A stretch of 64,000 bases of DNA from Muriicola jejuensis (GCF_010671595.1 NZ_JAABOP010000001.1:62001-126000), one strand, 5' to 3'. Numbered from the stretch's first letter, positions 35,827 to 44,799 are shown. Translations and numbers: made by a program. Notes: generated by a model not told the origin, from the sequence alone.

Positions 35827-37767
35827 TTATTTTTTTATCTGAAATATATGGAAGGGCAGACTTGCGGGAAGATCCACGAAATTCCATTCGTTGTACCAAA
35901 TATAACTATTGTCTGTGACCAGGTCCCTCATTTGAATGGGTTTTCCGGCTTCCACTCCCAGTTCTGACAAGGGCAACTGCACCATTCCCCTCTGAGGATA
36001 GTGGGGGTCCAGGTTGATCACTATCAGCAATTCATCGGTTCTCTCCTCATTCCATTTGTAAAAGGCCAGTAGATTTTCATTCTCAATGGTACAGAATCTG
36101 ATCTGGTTCGTTTGTTGAAGGGCCGGGTGGTCTTTCCGGATCTGGTTGATCTTCCGGATCAGGTAGGTGATCTTGTTTTCAATAGACCAGTCCCAAAAAT
36201 GTACCTCGTACTTTTCCGAGTGCATATATTCTTCCTTGCCGGGCATCGAATCCGTAACCATATATTCGAAGACCGGGCCATAGATCCCCAGGTTCCCGCA
36301 AAGGGTGGCCGCCATGGCGTATCGGATCAGGTGCATGCTCTCGTTGGCTCCCTGCAGGTGGTAGGGATTGATGTCGGGCGTATTGGGCCAGAAATTCGGG
36401 CGGTAGTACTCCTTCATCTCCGATTGGGTAAGTTCCACCATGTACTCAATGAGTTCGTGTTTGTGAACCCTCCAGGTGTAATAAGTATAGGATTGCGAAA
36501 AGCCCTGTTTAGCGAGTTGTTGCATCACTTTGGGCCTTGAAAATGCCTCGGCCAGGAATAGGACATCCGGGTGTTTCTTCTTTACTTCCGAGATCAGCCA
36601 ATTCCAAAAATAGTAGGGTTTGGTATGGGGATTGTCTACGCGGAAGATCCGGATCCCAAACCCAATCCAGTGCAGGGTGACGTCCAGGAGTTCCTTCCAA
36701 AGACTTTGGTATTCCTTGGATTCAAAATAAAAATTGACAATATCCTGGTATTTTTTGGGTGGATTCTCAGCGTACTGCATGGTCCCGTCCGGGCGTTTCC
36801 TGAACCATTCAGGGTTTGAGGTGATGTAGGGGTGATCCGGTGCTGCCTGAAAGGCGAGGTCCATCGCCACTTCCATCTCGAACTCCCCGGCCATTTTAAT
36901 GAACGCCTTGAAATCCTCTTCCGTCCCCAATTCGGGGTGTATGGATTTATGCCCTCCAAAACGGGAGCCTATGCCCCATGGCACCCCACTGTCCCCTTCC
37001 TTGGCCACTGTGCTGTTGTTCTTTCCTTTGCGGTTCACCTCCCCAATGGGATGGATGGGAGGCAGATAGACGGTATCGAAACCCATGGCTGCGATCTTTG
37101 GCAGAATGCGTTCAGCATCCTTGAAGGTACCGTGTTTCCCGGGCTCCGAAGCAGTCGATCTGGGAAAGAATTCGTACCAGGTGCTGAAATTGGCTTTTTT
37201 CCGGTCTACGTATACCTGCAGAACCTTACTCGAATTTACCAGGTTCTTGAGGGGATGGTCAACAAATAGCTTGTGGAGCTTGGCTGAGACCGCTTCCTTG
37301 ACGGCGTACTCGTAAGATCCCTTGTCCTGGAAGGCCTTGCTGAGTTCGGCCACATAGTCCTTCTCCTTGCCTTTGAGTTTTGGGAGCAGGATGGTGAGAT
37401 ATTGAACCCCATCCAGCAACTCGCTGGTAACGATCTGGCCGTCTTTGAGTTTGGCCTCTATCCCGTGTTGCCAGTTGAGGGGATTGTCTACCCAGCCTTC
37501 GACCTTGTATTCGTAATACCCCTGCTTTTGTACCCTGAAGTCGGCCTTGTAGACATCATTCCCAAAGTGTTCCATACGCCTGTAGGTATAGGCCTTGTCG
37601 TTTTCGTGCTTAAAGGCGACCTCCGCCTGTATCACATCGTGCCCATCGCCCAGAACATCTGCTTGCACCACTACGGATTCACCTACCACCCTCTTGATAA
37701 AAAATTCTCCGCACTGGAGTTGAGGATTCACGTTCTCGATCACCACTCGCTCTTGTTTCATCGGCAT
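35827..37767 (-). CDS. glgE: Alpha-1,4-glucan:maltose-1-phosphate maltosyltransferase
   Basis: A 646-residue GH13_3 enzyme that adds maltosyl units from maltose 1-phosphate to a growing alpha-1,4-glucan. The N-terminal domain (RVVIENVNPQLQCGEFFIKR) is characteristic. The catalytic residues appear in FRVDNPHTKPYYFW (nucleophile) and LAEAFSRP (acid). It is the first gene of a glgE-mak-glgB-GH31 operon and starts after a 220-base gap in which I find no clear operator. Confidence 0.96.
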   Translation of the reverse strand: MPMKQERVVIENVNPQLQCGEFFIKRVVGESVVVQADVLGDGHDVIQAEVAFKHENDKAYTYRRMEHFGNDVYKADFRVQKQGYYEYKVEGWVDNPLNWQHGIEAKLKDGQIVTSELLDGVQYLTILLPKLKGKEKDYVAELSKAFQDKGSYEYAVKEAVSAKLHKLFVDHPLKNLVNSSKVLQVYVDRKKANFSTWYEFFPRSTASEPGKHGTFKDAERILPKIAAMGFDTVYLPPIHPIGEVNRKGKNNSTVAKEGDSGVPWGIGSRFGGHKSIHPELGTEEDFKAFIKMAGEFEMEVAMDLAFQAAPDHPYITSNPEWFRKRPDGTMQYAENPPKKYQDIVNFYFESKEYQSLWKELLDVTLHWIGFGIRIFRVDNPHTKPYYFWNWLISEVKKKHPDVLFLAEAFSRPKVMQQLAKQGFSQSYTYYTWRVHKHELIEYMVELTQSEMKEYYRPNFWPNTPDINPYHLQGANESMHLIRYAMAATLCGNLGIYGPVFEYMVTDSMPGKEEYMHSEKYEVHFWDWSIENKITYLIRKINQIRKDHPALQQTNQIRFCTIENENLLAFYKWNEERTDELLIVINLDPHYPQRGMVQLPLSELGVEAGKPIQMRDLVTDNSYIWYNEWNFVDLPASLPFHIFQIKK

Positions 37768-37987
37768 TACTGGTTTCTTTGGTTTTGGCTAAAAATAGAA
37801 AATATTATGGAATAGAATTGGCTAGGACCCGTAAATTTAAAGGTCTTTTCCGACCTTCCACCAAGGCTTCCGGTTTTTTTTGGAACGCTTTTTGAGTTGG
37901 TTTAGGAAGATTTGAAAAATCAGACCTTAAAACAAAGTTGAACCGGCTCCGTTATTACAAGGACGGATCTAAAAAACAGATGAAATT

Positions 37988-38554
37988 ATGAAACGAATCG
38001 GACTTATTTTCAGCACAATCGCCATAGCCCTGATGACCTCCTGCGAAGGCCCCGCAGGACCTCCCGGACCTCCCGGTTTTGACGGAAGAGACGGCCTGGA
38101 TGGTCTGGACGGGGTAAATATCCTGGGTACTGTACTGGAGATCGAAGGAACCTTCAGTGCTGCCAATGATTACACCCTTTTCTACGAGTTTCCCAATACC
38201 GTGGAGGTCTTTGAATCAGACGTGGTGCTGGTCTACATCCTCTGGGACCAGACCGATGACGGTAACGGCCAGCCAGTGGATATCTGGAGGCTTTTACCAC
38301 AGACCCGTATCCTGACCCAGGGATTGCTGCAATACAATTACGACCATACCTTCTTTGACGTAAGCGTGTTTTTGGAGTCCGACTTCGACCTGAGTACCCT
38401 CCAGCCGGGGGACACGGACAATCAGGTGTTCAGGATCGCCATCATTCCGGCGGAATACGGACAGACCTCGAGAATGGACGTCTCCAACATAGAATCCGTC
38501 ATGTCTGCCCTGAAGGTAGAGGAGAAAAATATCCACCGCATCACCCTGGATTAA
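37988..38554 (+). CDS. Collagen-like lipoprotein of unknown function
   Basis: A 188-residue lipoprotein. The signal peptide ends in the lipobox LMTSC (Cys19). Directly after the Cys lies a run of about eight Gly-X-Y triplets (EGPAGPPGPPGFDGRDG and onward), like collagen. A C-terminal domain of about 140 residues with no recognised family follows. The Gly-X-Y stalk is short, and lipoproteins of this layout are frequent in Flavobacteria. It is monocistronic and ends at the terminator at 38577-38608. Confidence 0.8.
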   Translation: MKRIGLIFSTIAIALMTSCEGPAGPPGPPGFDGRDGLDGLDGVNILGTVLEIEGTFSAANDYTLFYEFPNTVEVFESDVVLVYILWDQTDDGNGQPVDIWRLLPQTRILTQGLLQYNYDHTFFDVSVFLESDFDLSTLQPGDTDNQVFRIAIIPAEYGQTSRMDVSNIESVMSALKVEEKNIHRITLD

Positions 38555-38576
38555 GTTCGTAAAGAATTAGGATGAG

Positions 38577-38608
38577 GCCCCTGTAAACTTTTCAGGGGCT
38601 TTTTTTAT
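38577..38608 (+). terminator. Rho-independent terminator of the collagen-like lipoprotein gene
   Basis: GCCCCTG pairs with CAGGGGC around a nine-base loop and is followed by eight T residues, 23 bases after the stop codon. Confidence 0.9.
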
Positions 38609-38612
38609 TCCT

Positions 38613-38620
38613 TATTTTTG
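38613..38620 (+). promoter_or_regulatory. -7 box of msrB promoter
   Basis: TATTTTTG matches TAnnTTTG and lies 42 bases before the msrB ATG, directly after the upstream terminator. Confidence 0.5.
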
Positions 38621-38661
38621 AAAGGAAAACGAGTAAGTACGTACCAATAAAATAAAACGCT

Positions 38662-39171
38662 ATGAAAAATATATACCTCCTTGCTTTTTGCCTGCTCGCC
38701 ATGGGCTGTAAAGGTGTTTCCCAGGAAAAAGAGAACATGGATAAAACCTCCGCCTCCGCGGTCGAGGAAAAAGAAACCTTCCCCGTGACCAAATCAGAGG
38801 CACAGTGGAAAGCCGAACTCACAGACATGCAATTCTACGTCCTGAGAAAGGCCGGAACCGAAAATGCCTGGAGCAGCGATCTGCTCGATATAAAGGCTCC
38901 CGGCACCTATGTATGTGCAGGGTGCGGCACACCCGTCTTCAGCAGTGATCACAAATTTGATTCCGGGACCGGATGGCCCAGCTTTGACAGGGAGATCGAA
39001 GGGAATGTGGCCTATGACGTGGACTACAATATCGGCTACGCCAGGACAGAGGAACACTGTGCCGTATGCGGCGGCCACCTCGGACATGTCTTTGATGACG
39101 GACCCTCCAATACCACCGGGAAACGCCATTGCATCAACGGGGCCGCATTAAAATTTGTCCCGAAAGAGTAG
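38662..39171 (+). CDS. msrB: Peptide-methionine (R)-S-oxide reductase, lipoprotein
   Basis: A 169-residue MsrB with a lipoprotein signal (LLAMGC). It repairs methionine R-sulfoxide in envelope proteins. The structural zinc site is CAGCG and CAVCGG (two CxxC pairs), and the catalytic Cys lies in RHCINGAALKF. The lipid anchor places it in the periplasm, which fits a role in oxidative repair outside the cytosol. It precedes lpdA by 159 bases. Confidence 0.95.
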   Translation: MKNIYLLAFCLLAMGCKGVSQEKENMDKTSASAVEEKETFPVTKSEAQWKAELTDMQFYVLRKAGTENAWSSDLLDIKAPGTYVCAGCGTPVFSSDHKFDSGTGWPSFDREIEGNVAYDVDYNIGYARTEEHCAVCGGHLGHVFDDGPSNTTGKRHCINGAALKFVPKE

Positions 39172-39286
39172 GCCTATTACCTTGTATTTCAATTTTTTAG
39201 GACGGGTATTTTCCAAGAATACCCGGGAAGTCTGTCTTACTCCCTGAAACCCCTTGCTTTCTTGGAGAGGTTTCGGTTTGGTTTTG

Positions 39287-39294
39287 TACCTTTG
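39287..39294 (+). promoter_or_regulatory. -7 box of lpdA promoter
   Basis: TACCTTTG matches TAnnTTTG, 36 bases before the lpdA ATG. A TTG at 39262-39264 lies 22 bases upstream. Confidence 0.5.
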
Positions 39295-39330
39295 CCAGCG
39301 CACTAAAAACAGATCCAAAAGTTATATCAG

Positions 39331-40722
39331 ATGAGCACCTTCGACGTAATTGTACTAGGCAGCGGACCCGGCGGGTATGTGACCGCTATCAGGGCTTCCC
39401 AGCTAGGTTTTAAGACCGCTATTATAGAAAAAGAAAGCCTTGGGGGCGTTTGCCTGAACTGGGGATGTATCCCGACAAAGGCCCTGTTGAAATCTGCCCA
39501 GGTATTTGAATATCTCCAGCACGCAGGTGATTACGGCCTGAAGGTCTCCGGGGCTGATAAGGATTTCGATGCCGTCGTGAAGCGCAGCCGCAATGTTGCC
39601 CAGGGGATGAGCAAAGGGGTTCAATTCCTGATGAAGAAGAACAAGATCGAGGTGATCAGCGGATACGGGAAGATAAAACCCGGAAAGAAGGTCTCCGTGA
39701 AAGGTGAGGACGGAAAGGAAACGGAATACAGTGCCAGCCATATCATCATTGCCACTGGAGCGCGAAGCAGGGAATTGCCAAGCCTTCCCCAGGATGGAAA
39801 AAAGATCATCGGATACCGAAAGGCCATGACCCTTGAAAAACAACCCGAGAAACTCGTGGTCGTGGGAAGCGGGGCCATCGGCATAGAATTCGCCTATTTC
39901 TACAACGCCATGGGAACAGACGTGACTGTGGTAGAATTCCTGCCAAACATTGTACCTGTGGAGGATGAAGAAGTGTCCAAACAACTGGAACGCAGCTTTA
40001 AGAAGTCCGGTGTCAAGATCATGACCTCCTCCGAGGTGACCAAGGCCGACACTTCCGGTGAAGGGGTGAAGGTGACCGTAAAAACCCCCAAGGGTGAAGA
40101 AGTGATCGAAGCCGATATGGTACTTTCCGCCGTTGGCATCAAGACCAACATTGAGAATATCGGCCTGGAAGAAGTAGGTATAGCCGTGGATCGCGACAAG
40201 ATCCTGGTGAACGACTACTACCAGACCAATATCCCGGGCTATTATGCGATCGGGGATGTGACCCCCGGTCCTGCCCTTGCCCATGTGGCATCGGCTGAAG
40301 GCATCCTCTGCGTCGAAAAGATAGCAGGCCTGCACGTGGAACCCATTGACTACAACAACATCCCTGGATGTACCTATTGCATGCCTGAGGTGGCCTCTGT
40401 AGGCTTCACCGAGAAACAGGCCAGGGAAAAAGGATTCGATATCAAGGTCGGCAAATTTCCTTTTTCAGCCAGTGGAAAAGCACAGGCATCCGGTAATTCC
40501 GACGGTTTTGTAAAGGTCATCTTCGATGCGAAATACGGGGAATGGCTGGGTTGCCACATGATCGGTGCCGGGGTGACAGACATGATCGCAGAAGCGGTCC
40601 TGGGCCGAAAACTGGAAACCACCGGACATGAGATCCTGAAAGCTATCCACCCCCACCCTACCATGAGTGAGGCGGTTATGGAAGCCGTGGCCGACGCTTA
40701 TGGAGAAGTGATCCACCTGTAA
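39331..40722 (+). CDS. lpdA: Dihydrolipoyl dehydrogenase
   Basis: A 463-residue flavoprotein (E3) that reoxidises lipoyl groups of the 2-oxoacid dehydrogenase complexes and glycine cleavage. The FAD-binding GSGPGGYVTAI is near residue 10. The redox-active disulfide is Cys41/Cys46 in GGVCLNWGCIPTK, the NAD site is VVGSGAIGIEFA, and the C-terminal HPHPTMSEA carries the catalytic His. Length is standard. No E1 or E2 gene is adjacent, so it probably serves several complexes. Confidence 0.97.
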   Translation: MSTFDVIVLGSGPGGYVTAIRASQLGFKTAIIEKESLGGVCLNWGCIPTKALLKSAQVFEYLQHAGDYGLKVSGADKDFDAVVKRSRNVAQGMSKGVQFLMKKNKIEVISGYGKIKPGKKVSVKGEDGKETEYSASHIIIATGARSRELPSLPQDGKKIIGYRKAMTLEKQPEKLVVVGSGAIGIEFAYFYNAMGTDVTVVEFLPNIVPVEDEEVSKQLERSFKKSGVKIMTSSEVTKADTSGEGVKVTVKTPKGEEVIEADMVLSAVGIKTNIENIGLEEVGIAVDRDKILVNDYYQTNIPGYYAIGDVTPGPALAHVASAEGILCVEKIAGLHVEPIDYNNIPGCTYCMPEVASVGFTEKQAREKGFDIKVGKFPFSASGKAQASGNSDGFVKVIFDAKYGEWLGCHMIGAGVTDMIAEAVLGRKLETTGHEILKAIHPHPTMSEAVMEAVADAYGEVIHL

Positions 40723-40735
40723 ATCCTCAGAGCCT

Positions 40736-41026
40736 ATGTTGACCCTCATGCGTGCCCTTGCCATCGTAGAAGGCATCTCTTACCTCTTGTTGTTCGGCTT
40801 CAGCATGCCGTTGAAATACTGGGCGAACATCCGGGAACCCAATCTCTATATCGGCTATGTGCACGGGGGACTTTTTATCGCTTTTGTGATCCTGGCTTTC
40901 CTTTTTTGCAGGCAACAGGGATGGGGGATGAAAAGTTATTTTAAATTTTTCCTCGCCTCCCTCCTGCCCTATGGTACCTTTTATATGGATCAAAAATATC
41001 TGGCGCCCCTTGGAAGGAAGGCGTAA
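40736..41026 (+). CDS. DUF3817 membrane protein
   Basis: A 96-residue protein with about three membrane helices, matching DUF3817. Landmarks are IVEGISYLLLFGFSMPLKY and the NLYIGYVHGGLFIAF segment containing a membrane His. The family has no proven function; homologues sit next to diverse metabolic genes. It starts 13 bases after lpdA and overlaps the next gene. Confidence 0.85.
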   Translation: MLTLMRALAIVEGISYLLLFGFSMPLKYWANIREPNLYIGYVHGGLFIAFVILAFLFCRQQGWGMKSYFKFFLASLLPYGTFYMDQKYLAPLGRKA

Positions 41027-41672
41027 AATCCTTTGGGTATTGCTTTGGGTAATACCCTTTTTATCCTGTATTTCTTATAGTTCGGGAATTGCTCGCCCCA
41101 GGGAGGATTTCCCCCCATACCGTTCCTGTGGGACGGACATCCTCATTTCAGATCCACCTGCCGACTATGAGATCAATGAACTCCATGACTTGAAAGATAT
41201 GGGGTATTCAACCACCTATCATCATATTATTTTTCCTGCAGATACGCTTGAGAAAGAGGAGATCAGGCGATTCACATCCAAGCTGAGCAAATACATTGTG
41301 AAGGATGTCCTGCCGGAGGTGTCAGAAGTATCCGATGACAAATTCCGGTCTATGTCCTACCTGGAGTATTACCAGGCTACAAAGAGACTTTATCCGACCT
41401 ATCTCCCGAATAGATCGAGTCCAACGGCAATCGAAAATATACTGGTTCCATCCCCATACAGGAAACAACTCTTTATGAACCTCAGGACCTATATCCAAAA
41501 TAAGGATGAATATAGCAATTACCTGCACGTCTATGTGTTTGATGCCCGAAAGAAGAGGATCTTGTATTACGACTTCCTGAGGTATACCTGTGATATTCGG
41601 GACTCGGTTTCATTCAGCCTGTTTATGAATTATTCACTGAACAAACTGAAAACCACGGTTTCGGATCGTTAG
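41010..41672 (+). CDS. Unknown lipoprotein
   Basis: About 220 residues. A longer frame starts at ATG 40971, but beginning at the in-frame TTG at 41010 gives a clean lipoprotein signal (RRKILWVLLWVIPFLSC). Both starts overlap the DUF3817 gene. The mature protein is mixed polar with many Tyr and no recognised motif. Its stop is separated by one base from the stop of the convergent HD gene, so the two converge without a visible terminator. Confidence 0.65.
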   Translation: MEGRRKILWVLLWVIPFLSCISYSSGIARPREDFPPYRSCGTDILISDPPADYEINELHDLKDMGYSTTYHHIIFPADTLEKEEIRRFTSKLSKYIVKDVLPEVSEVSDDKFRSMSYLEYYQATKRLYPTYLPNRSSPTAIENILVPSPYRKQLFMNLRTYIQNKDEYSNYLHVYVFDARKKRILYYDFLRYTCDIRDSVSFSLFMNYSLNKLKTTVSDR

Positions 41673-41673
41673 C

Positions 41674-42252
41674 TTATCCCTGCTCCCGAATTCTCTTAAG
41701 GTGTTTCTGCTTCACAGGCTCCCTGTATTTTCGGGCAAAGGGGGTGTGGTATTGGTGTTTTTCAAGAAACGCGATCTGCTTTTCCCTCCACTCTTTTCCG
41801 GAGAGTTCCACTCCAAAGTGCTTTAATTCCATCAACAACTTATTGCTGATGATGTCATAATCCTCCCTGCCCAGGTAATCGAGGTCTGCATCGCAAATAA
41901 CGCGTTCAAGAAGATTTTTGGGATTCTGGGGGACCTCCGTGGCCCGGATAAGTCCGACTACCACCTTCCTCTGTGCCGGACTATATCCGAATTCCCTCAT
42001 AAAAGTAAGGGCCAGAGCGATCCCGTGATCCTCGTGGTGCACATAAGATACGGTGAATCCCAGGTCGTGACACAAAGCCCCGGTACGGAGCAGGAGGGCG
42101 TCATCCCCGGAGATGTGCAGCCGCCTGATATAATCGTTACAGACCTCCAGGACATCAAGCGTGTGAGACAGGCCGTGGTAACAAAGTTCTGGTGACAGTT
42201 CTTCCCGAAGCAGCTCGAGTACCTTCTTCCGCAACTTCAAATATCCCGTCAT
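41674..42252 (-). CDS. HD-domain phosphohydrolase of the cyclase/Pycsar-like operon
   Basis: A 192-residue HD protein with the full metal motif: His30 (GLSHTLDV), His62-Asp63 (CHDLGF) and a distal Asp at about 121 (CDADLDYLG). Such enzymes are metal-dependent phosphohydrolases, often on nucleotides. In many Bacteroidetes the HD domain is fused to the N-terminus of a DUF5706 Pycsar effector; here it is a separate gene 12 bases after the DUF5706 gene. I infer a role in degrading or limiting the cyclic nucleotide or nucleotide pool. Confidence 0.85.
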   Translation of the reverse strand: MTGYLKLRKKVLELLREELSPELCYHGLSHTLDVLEVCNDYIRRLHISGDDALLLRTGALCHDLGFTVSYVHHEDHGIALALTFMREFGYSPAQRKVVVGLIRATEVPQNPKNLLERVICDADLDYLGREDYDIISNKLLMELKHFGVELSGKEWREKQIAFLEKHQYHTPFARKYREPVKQKHLKRIREQG

Positions 42253-42264
42253 GATGATAGTGCA

Positions 42265-42780
42265 TTAACTGATGACCTGTACGAGCCAGATGATCAGGCT
42301 TAACATGGCAAATACAAAGCTCAGGGCAAAAAATCTAAGGGCTTTGTGCACACTGGCAAATTTATCTGCTATGATCTTGCTTTCGGCATGGATCTGTTCG
42401 GCCAGCTGGGTGTAAAGTTCTTCCTCGCTACCACAGATCTCAAGCAGTTTCTTAGTGTATTCTTCGGTGTTCCCGAAGGCTTTCACCGCATCCAGAAAGA
42501 AAAATACGTTGTCTTCGTATTTCATTTCCATCTGGGGCATAAAGCATTTAAAACAGTAAAAGGTGGAGATCAGGACACAGAGCAACCATAGGAAGGCAAA
42601 GATTGTAAACCAGATATTGGTTTCAAAAGCGGGTTGAAAGGCGTCGAGTCGGTCTGCGAACATCCCCAGAATAAGGCTGTGGAAAGAGAAGATAACCCCC
42701 GCCTTGAATTCGGAGGCTCGGATCAGTTTCTCGAGACGTTCCAGTTGCTCCCAGTAATTATTCGGGTCTTGTCTTTTCAT
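42265..42780 (-). CDS. Pycsar-effector-type membrane protein (DUF5706, PycTM)
   Basis: A 171-residue protein matching the DUF5706/PycTM pattern. An N-terminal helix is followed by the conserved (E/D)FKAGVIFSFHSLILG (about 24-39), a long helix at about 54-80, and a polar middle with YEDNVFFFLD. The LAEQIHAESKIIADK segment and a C-terminal membrane helix (about 148-170) complete it. In Pycsar systems the membrane effector kills the cell on binding cyclic CMP or UMP, by damaging the inner membrane. It lies 27 bases after the cyclase gene. Confidence 0.8.
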   Translation of the reverse strand: MKRQDPNNYWEQLERLEKLIRASEFKAGVIFSFHSLILGMFADRLDAFQPAFETNIWFTIFAFLWLLCVLISTFYCFKCFMPQMEMKYEDNVFFFLDAVKAFGNTEEYTKKLLEICGSEEELYTQLAEQIHAESKIIADKFASVHKALRFFALSFVFAMLSLIIWLVQVIS

Positions 42781-42807
42781 GCTTTATCCGAAATTGTCGA
42801 CTACAAT

Positions 42808-44799
42808 TTAGGCATTTACTTCTTCTTTGGATTTAGCATGGCGGATTATTTTGCGTTTTGAAACGTAATACATCTCCATTTCACCCTTGTTCTTGACCAT
42901 GACCTTGCCTCTGGATTCGCACTCATAGACGTCTTTGATGCGCTGGTAAGTATTTTCGGAAATATTGATCCTACCCGGTTCTGAAAGGGATTCCATCCGG
43001 GAAGCCACGTTGACGGCATCCCCCCAGATGTCATAGGCAAATTTGTTAAGCCCTACCACCCCTGCGACCACCGGCCCGGTATTGATCCCTATCCTCACGT
43101 CGAAAGGGACGATATCCTCTTTGGGGTGTCTTTTGATCTCTTCCATGACCGCTACCATTTCAAAGGCTGCTTCCACCATCTTGAAAGGGTGGTCTGTAGT
43201 GGGGAAGGGTAATCCTCCGGCACACATATAGGCGTCTCCCACGGTCTTGATCTTCTCCAGATCGTACTTGTCCATGATCTCGTCGAAGCGGGAGAAATAA
43301 TAATCCACACTTTTTACCAGGATCTCCGGGGAAAGGTTTTGCGCATAGGAGGTAAAGCCTTTGAAATCGGAGAAGAGGATGGTCACGGACTCAAATCGCT
43401 TGGCGGCCACCTTGCCGTTTTGCTTGAGTTCCTGTGCGGTCTCTTCAGGGAGGATATTTAGCAGTAATTTTTCGGACCGGTCCTTCTCCTCCGCGATGAT
43501 CCTGTTCGTCTTTTTCACGTACTTGTAACGGCTGTAGGCCCCTACAGCCATGACAAAGACCAGGATCAGGGAGATAATGGTGCCGTAGATCACATATTTC
43601 TGCCTTTTTGCCTGGAGTTCTGAAATTTCAGCTTCCTGCTCCAGCATACCTATTTCATCTTCTTTCTTCTGCAGGTCAAAATCGAATTGCAGCCCTCGGA
43701 TTTTATCATCGGTTTCTATATTGAAAAGGGAGTCTTTGGTTGCCAGCAGTAGTCCTTGATATATAAAGGCGGAAGAATATTCTCCTTGGTTAGCATAAGC
43801 TTTTGACAATCCCTTATAGATATCCTTCAATTCAAATTTGACACCCATCTGCTTTGCCAAAGTCTCGGCTTCCTTGTACATCTTTAATGCCTTGGAGGAA
43901 TTATTATTTTCGTATACCTTACCCAGCTCGGTGAAGGCCTGAACTATTTGTAATTGTTGGTTGTTTTCTTCAGCTCCAAGTTTTGCCTGCTCTAAAAATT
44001 TTATGGCCTTCTCCGTATCGCCAATTTGAAATTCCAATTTACCGAGTTGTAGAAGACTCTCTGTTTGATCAGATACATTTTGAGCTAGTGGAAGTACTTC
44101 CTGGTAGTACTTTAGTGCTTCACTGAAATTTTGTTTTTTGAAGTAAACCTCACCAATTCCCATAAGGTAGTAAGTTCTCACCTGTGGATCATTTAATGGG
44201 CCTAGATAAGGATTTAGTTGATTGTAATACTGCAGTGCAATGTCATAATCCTTTGGAGTATCGGAGTACACCCCTGCAATATTGATTAGAGCTGTGGCAA
44301 TGCGTAAGGTGTCCTTTATTTTTTCAGAAATTCTCAATGATCTTAAGTAATACTCAATAGCCCTGGTATTACTACCTTGACTGTAATATACCGCCCCCAA
44401 ATTATTCACCATATTTGCAATACCCAGGGTGTCCTTTATTTCTTCAAAGGTTTGAAGGGATTGTGTCCAATAATCCATTACCTCTATATACTCACCCTGG
44501 TAATACTTAGCTAAGCCTATATTTTTTTGGGCATAAGCCTTCCCTTTATCATAATCCAAACTGTCCGCGAGTTTTAATGCCCATTTGGAGTACTTCAGGG
44601 ATTCCGGAATGTTTTCTTCGTAAAGAATTTCAACACTTAGTTCGTTGAGTGTTCTTACCATTGAGGTGTCCAGTGATTTTTCCATTACTTTCTCCAGAAG
44701 ACTATCAATGCGTTTATTTTGAGCATACATGGGCTGAATTGTTAATACCAGTAGCACCAACATCCCTATTACCTTGGTTGAACAAAATCTATATCTCAT
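42808..44799 (-). CDS. Periplasmic-TPR, membrane-anchored class III nucleotide cyclase
   Basis: A 663-residue sensor cyclase. Order: signal peptide (1-26), about seven TPR repeats (about 50-350), a coiled coil, one membrane helix (402-422), a linker with LPEETAQELKQNG, then a class III cyclase domain (about 467-645). The catalytic set is complete: metal Asp478 and Asp522, transition-state Asn597 and Arg601, and purine-selecting Lys518 and Asp590. The Lys/Asp pair predicts ATP as substrate. The TPRs would face the periplasm. It heads an operon with DUF5706 and HD genes. Flavobacterial TPR cyclases are common, so the system assignment rests on the neighbours. Confidence 0.9.
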   Translation of the reverse strand: MRYRFCSTKVIGMLVLLVLTIQPMYAQNKRIDSLLEKVMEKSLDTSMVRTLNELSVEILYEENIPESLKYSKWALKLADSLDYDKGKAYAQKNIGLAKYYQGEYIEVMDYWTQSLQTFEEIKDTLGIANMVNNLGAVYYSQGSNTRAIEYYLRSLRISEKIKDTLRIATALINIAGVYSDTPKDYDIALQYYNQLNPYLGPLNDPQVRTYYLMGIGEVYFKKQNFSEALKYYQEVLPLAQNVSDQTESLLQLGKLEFQIGDTEKAIKFLEQAKLGAEENNQQLQIVQAFTELGKVYENNNSSKALKMYKEAETLAKQMGVKFELKDIYKGLSKAYANQGEYSSAFIYQGLLLATKDSLFNIETDDKIRGLQFDFDLQKKEDEIGMLEQEAEISELQAKRQKYVIYGTIISLILVFVMAVGAYSRYKYVKKTNRIIAEEKDRSEKLLLNILPEETAQELKQNGKVAAKRFESVTILFSDFKGFTSYAQNLSPEILVKSVDYYFSRFDEIMDKYDLEKIKTVGDAYMCAGGLPFPTTDHPFKMVEAAFEMVAVMEEIKRHPKEDIVPFDVRIGINTGPVVAGVVGLNKFAYDIWGDAVNVASRMESLSEPGRINISENTYQRIKDVYECESRGKVMVKNKGEMEMYYVSKRKIIRHAKSKEEVNA

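Noticed and set aside
39204-39224. Hairpin GGGTATT/AATACCC after msrB
   Set aside because: There is no T-run on either strand, so it is not a rho-independent terminator by the usual criteria.
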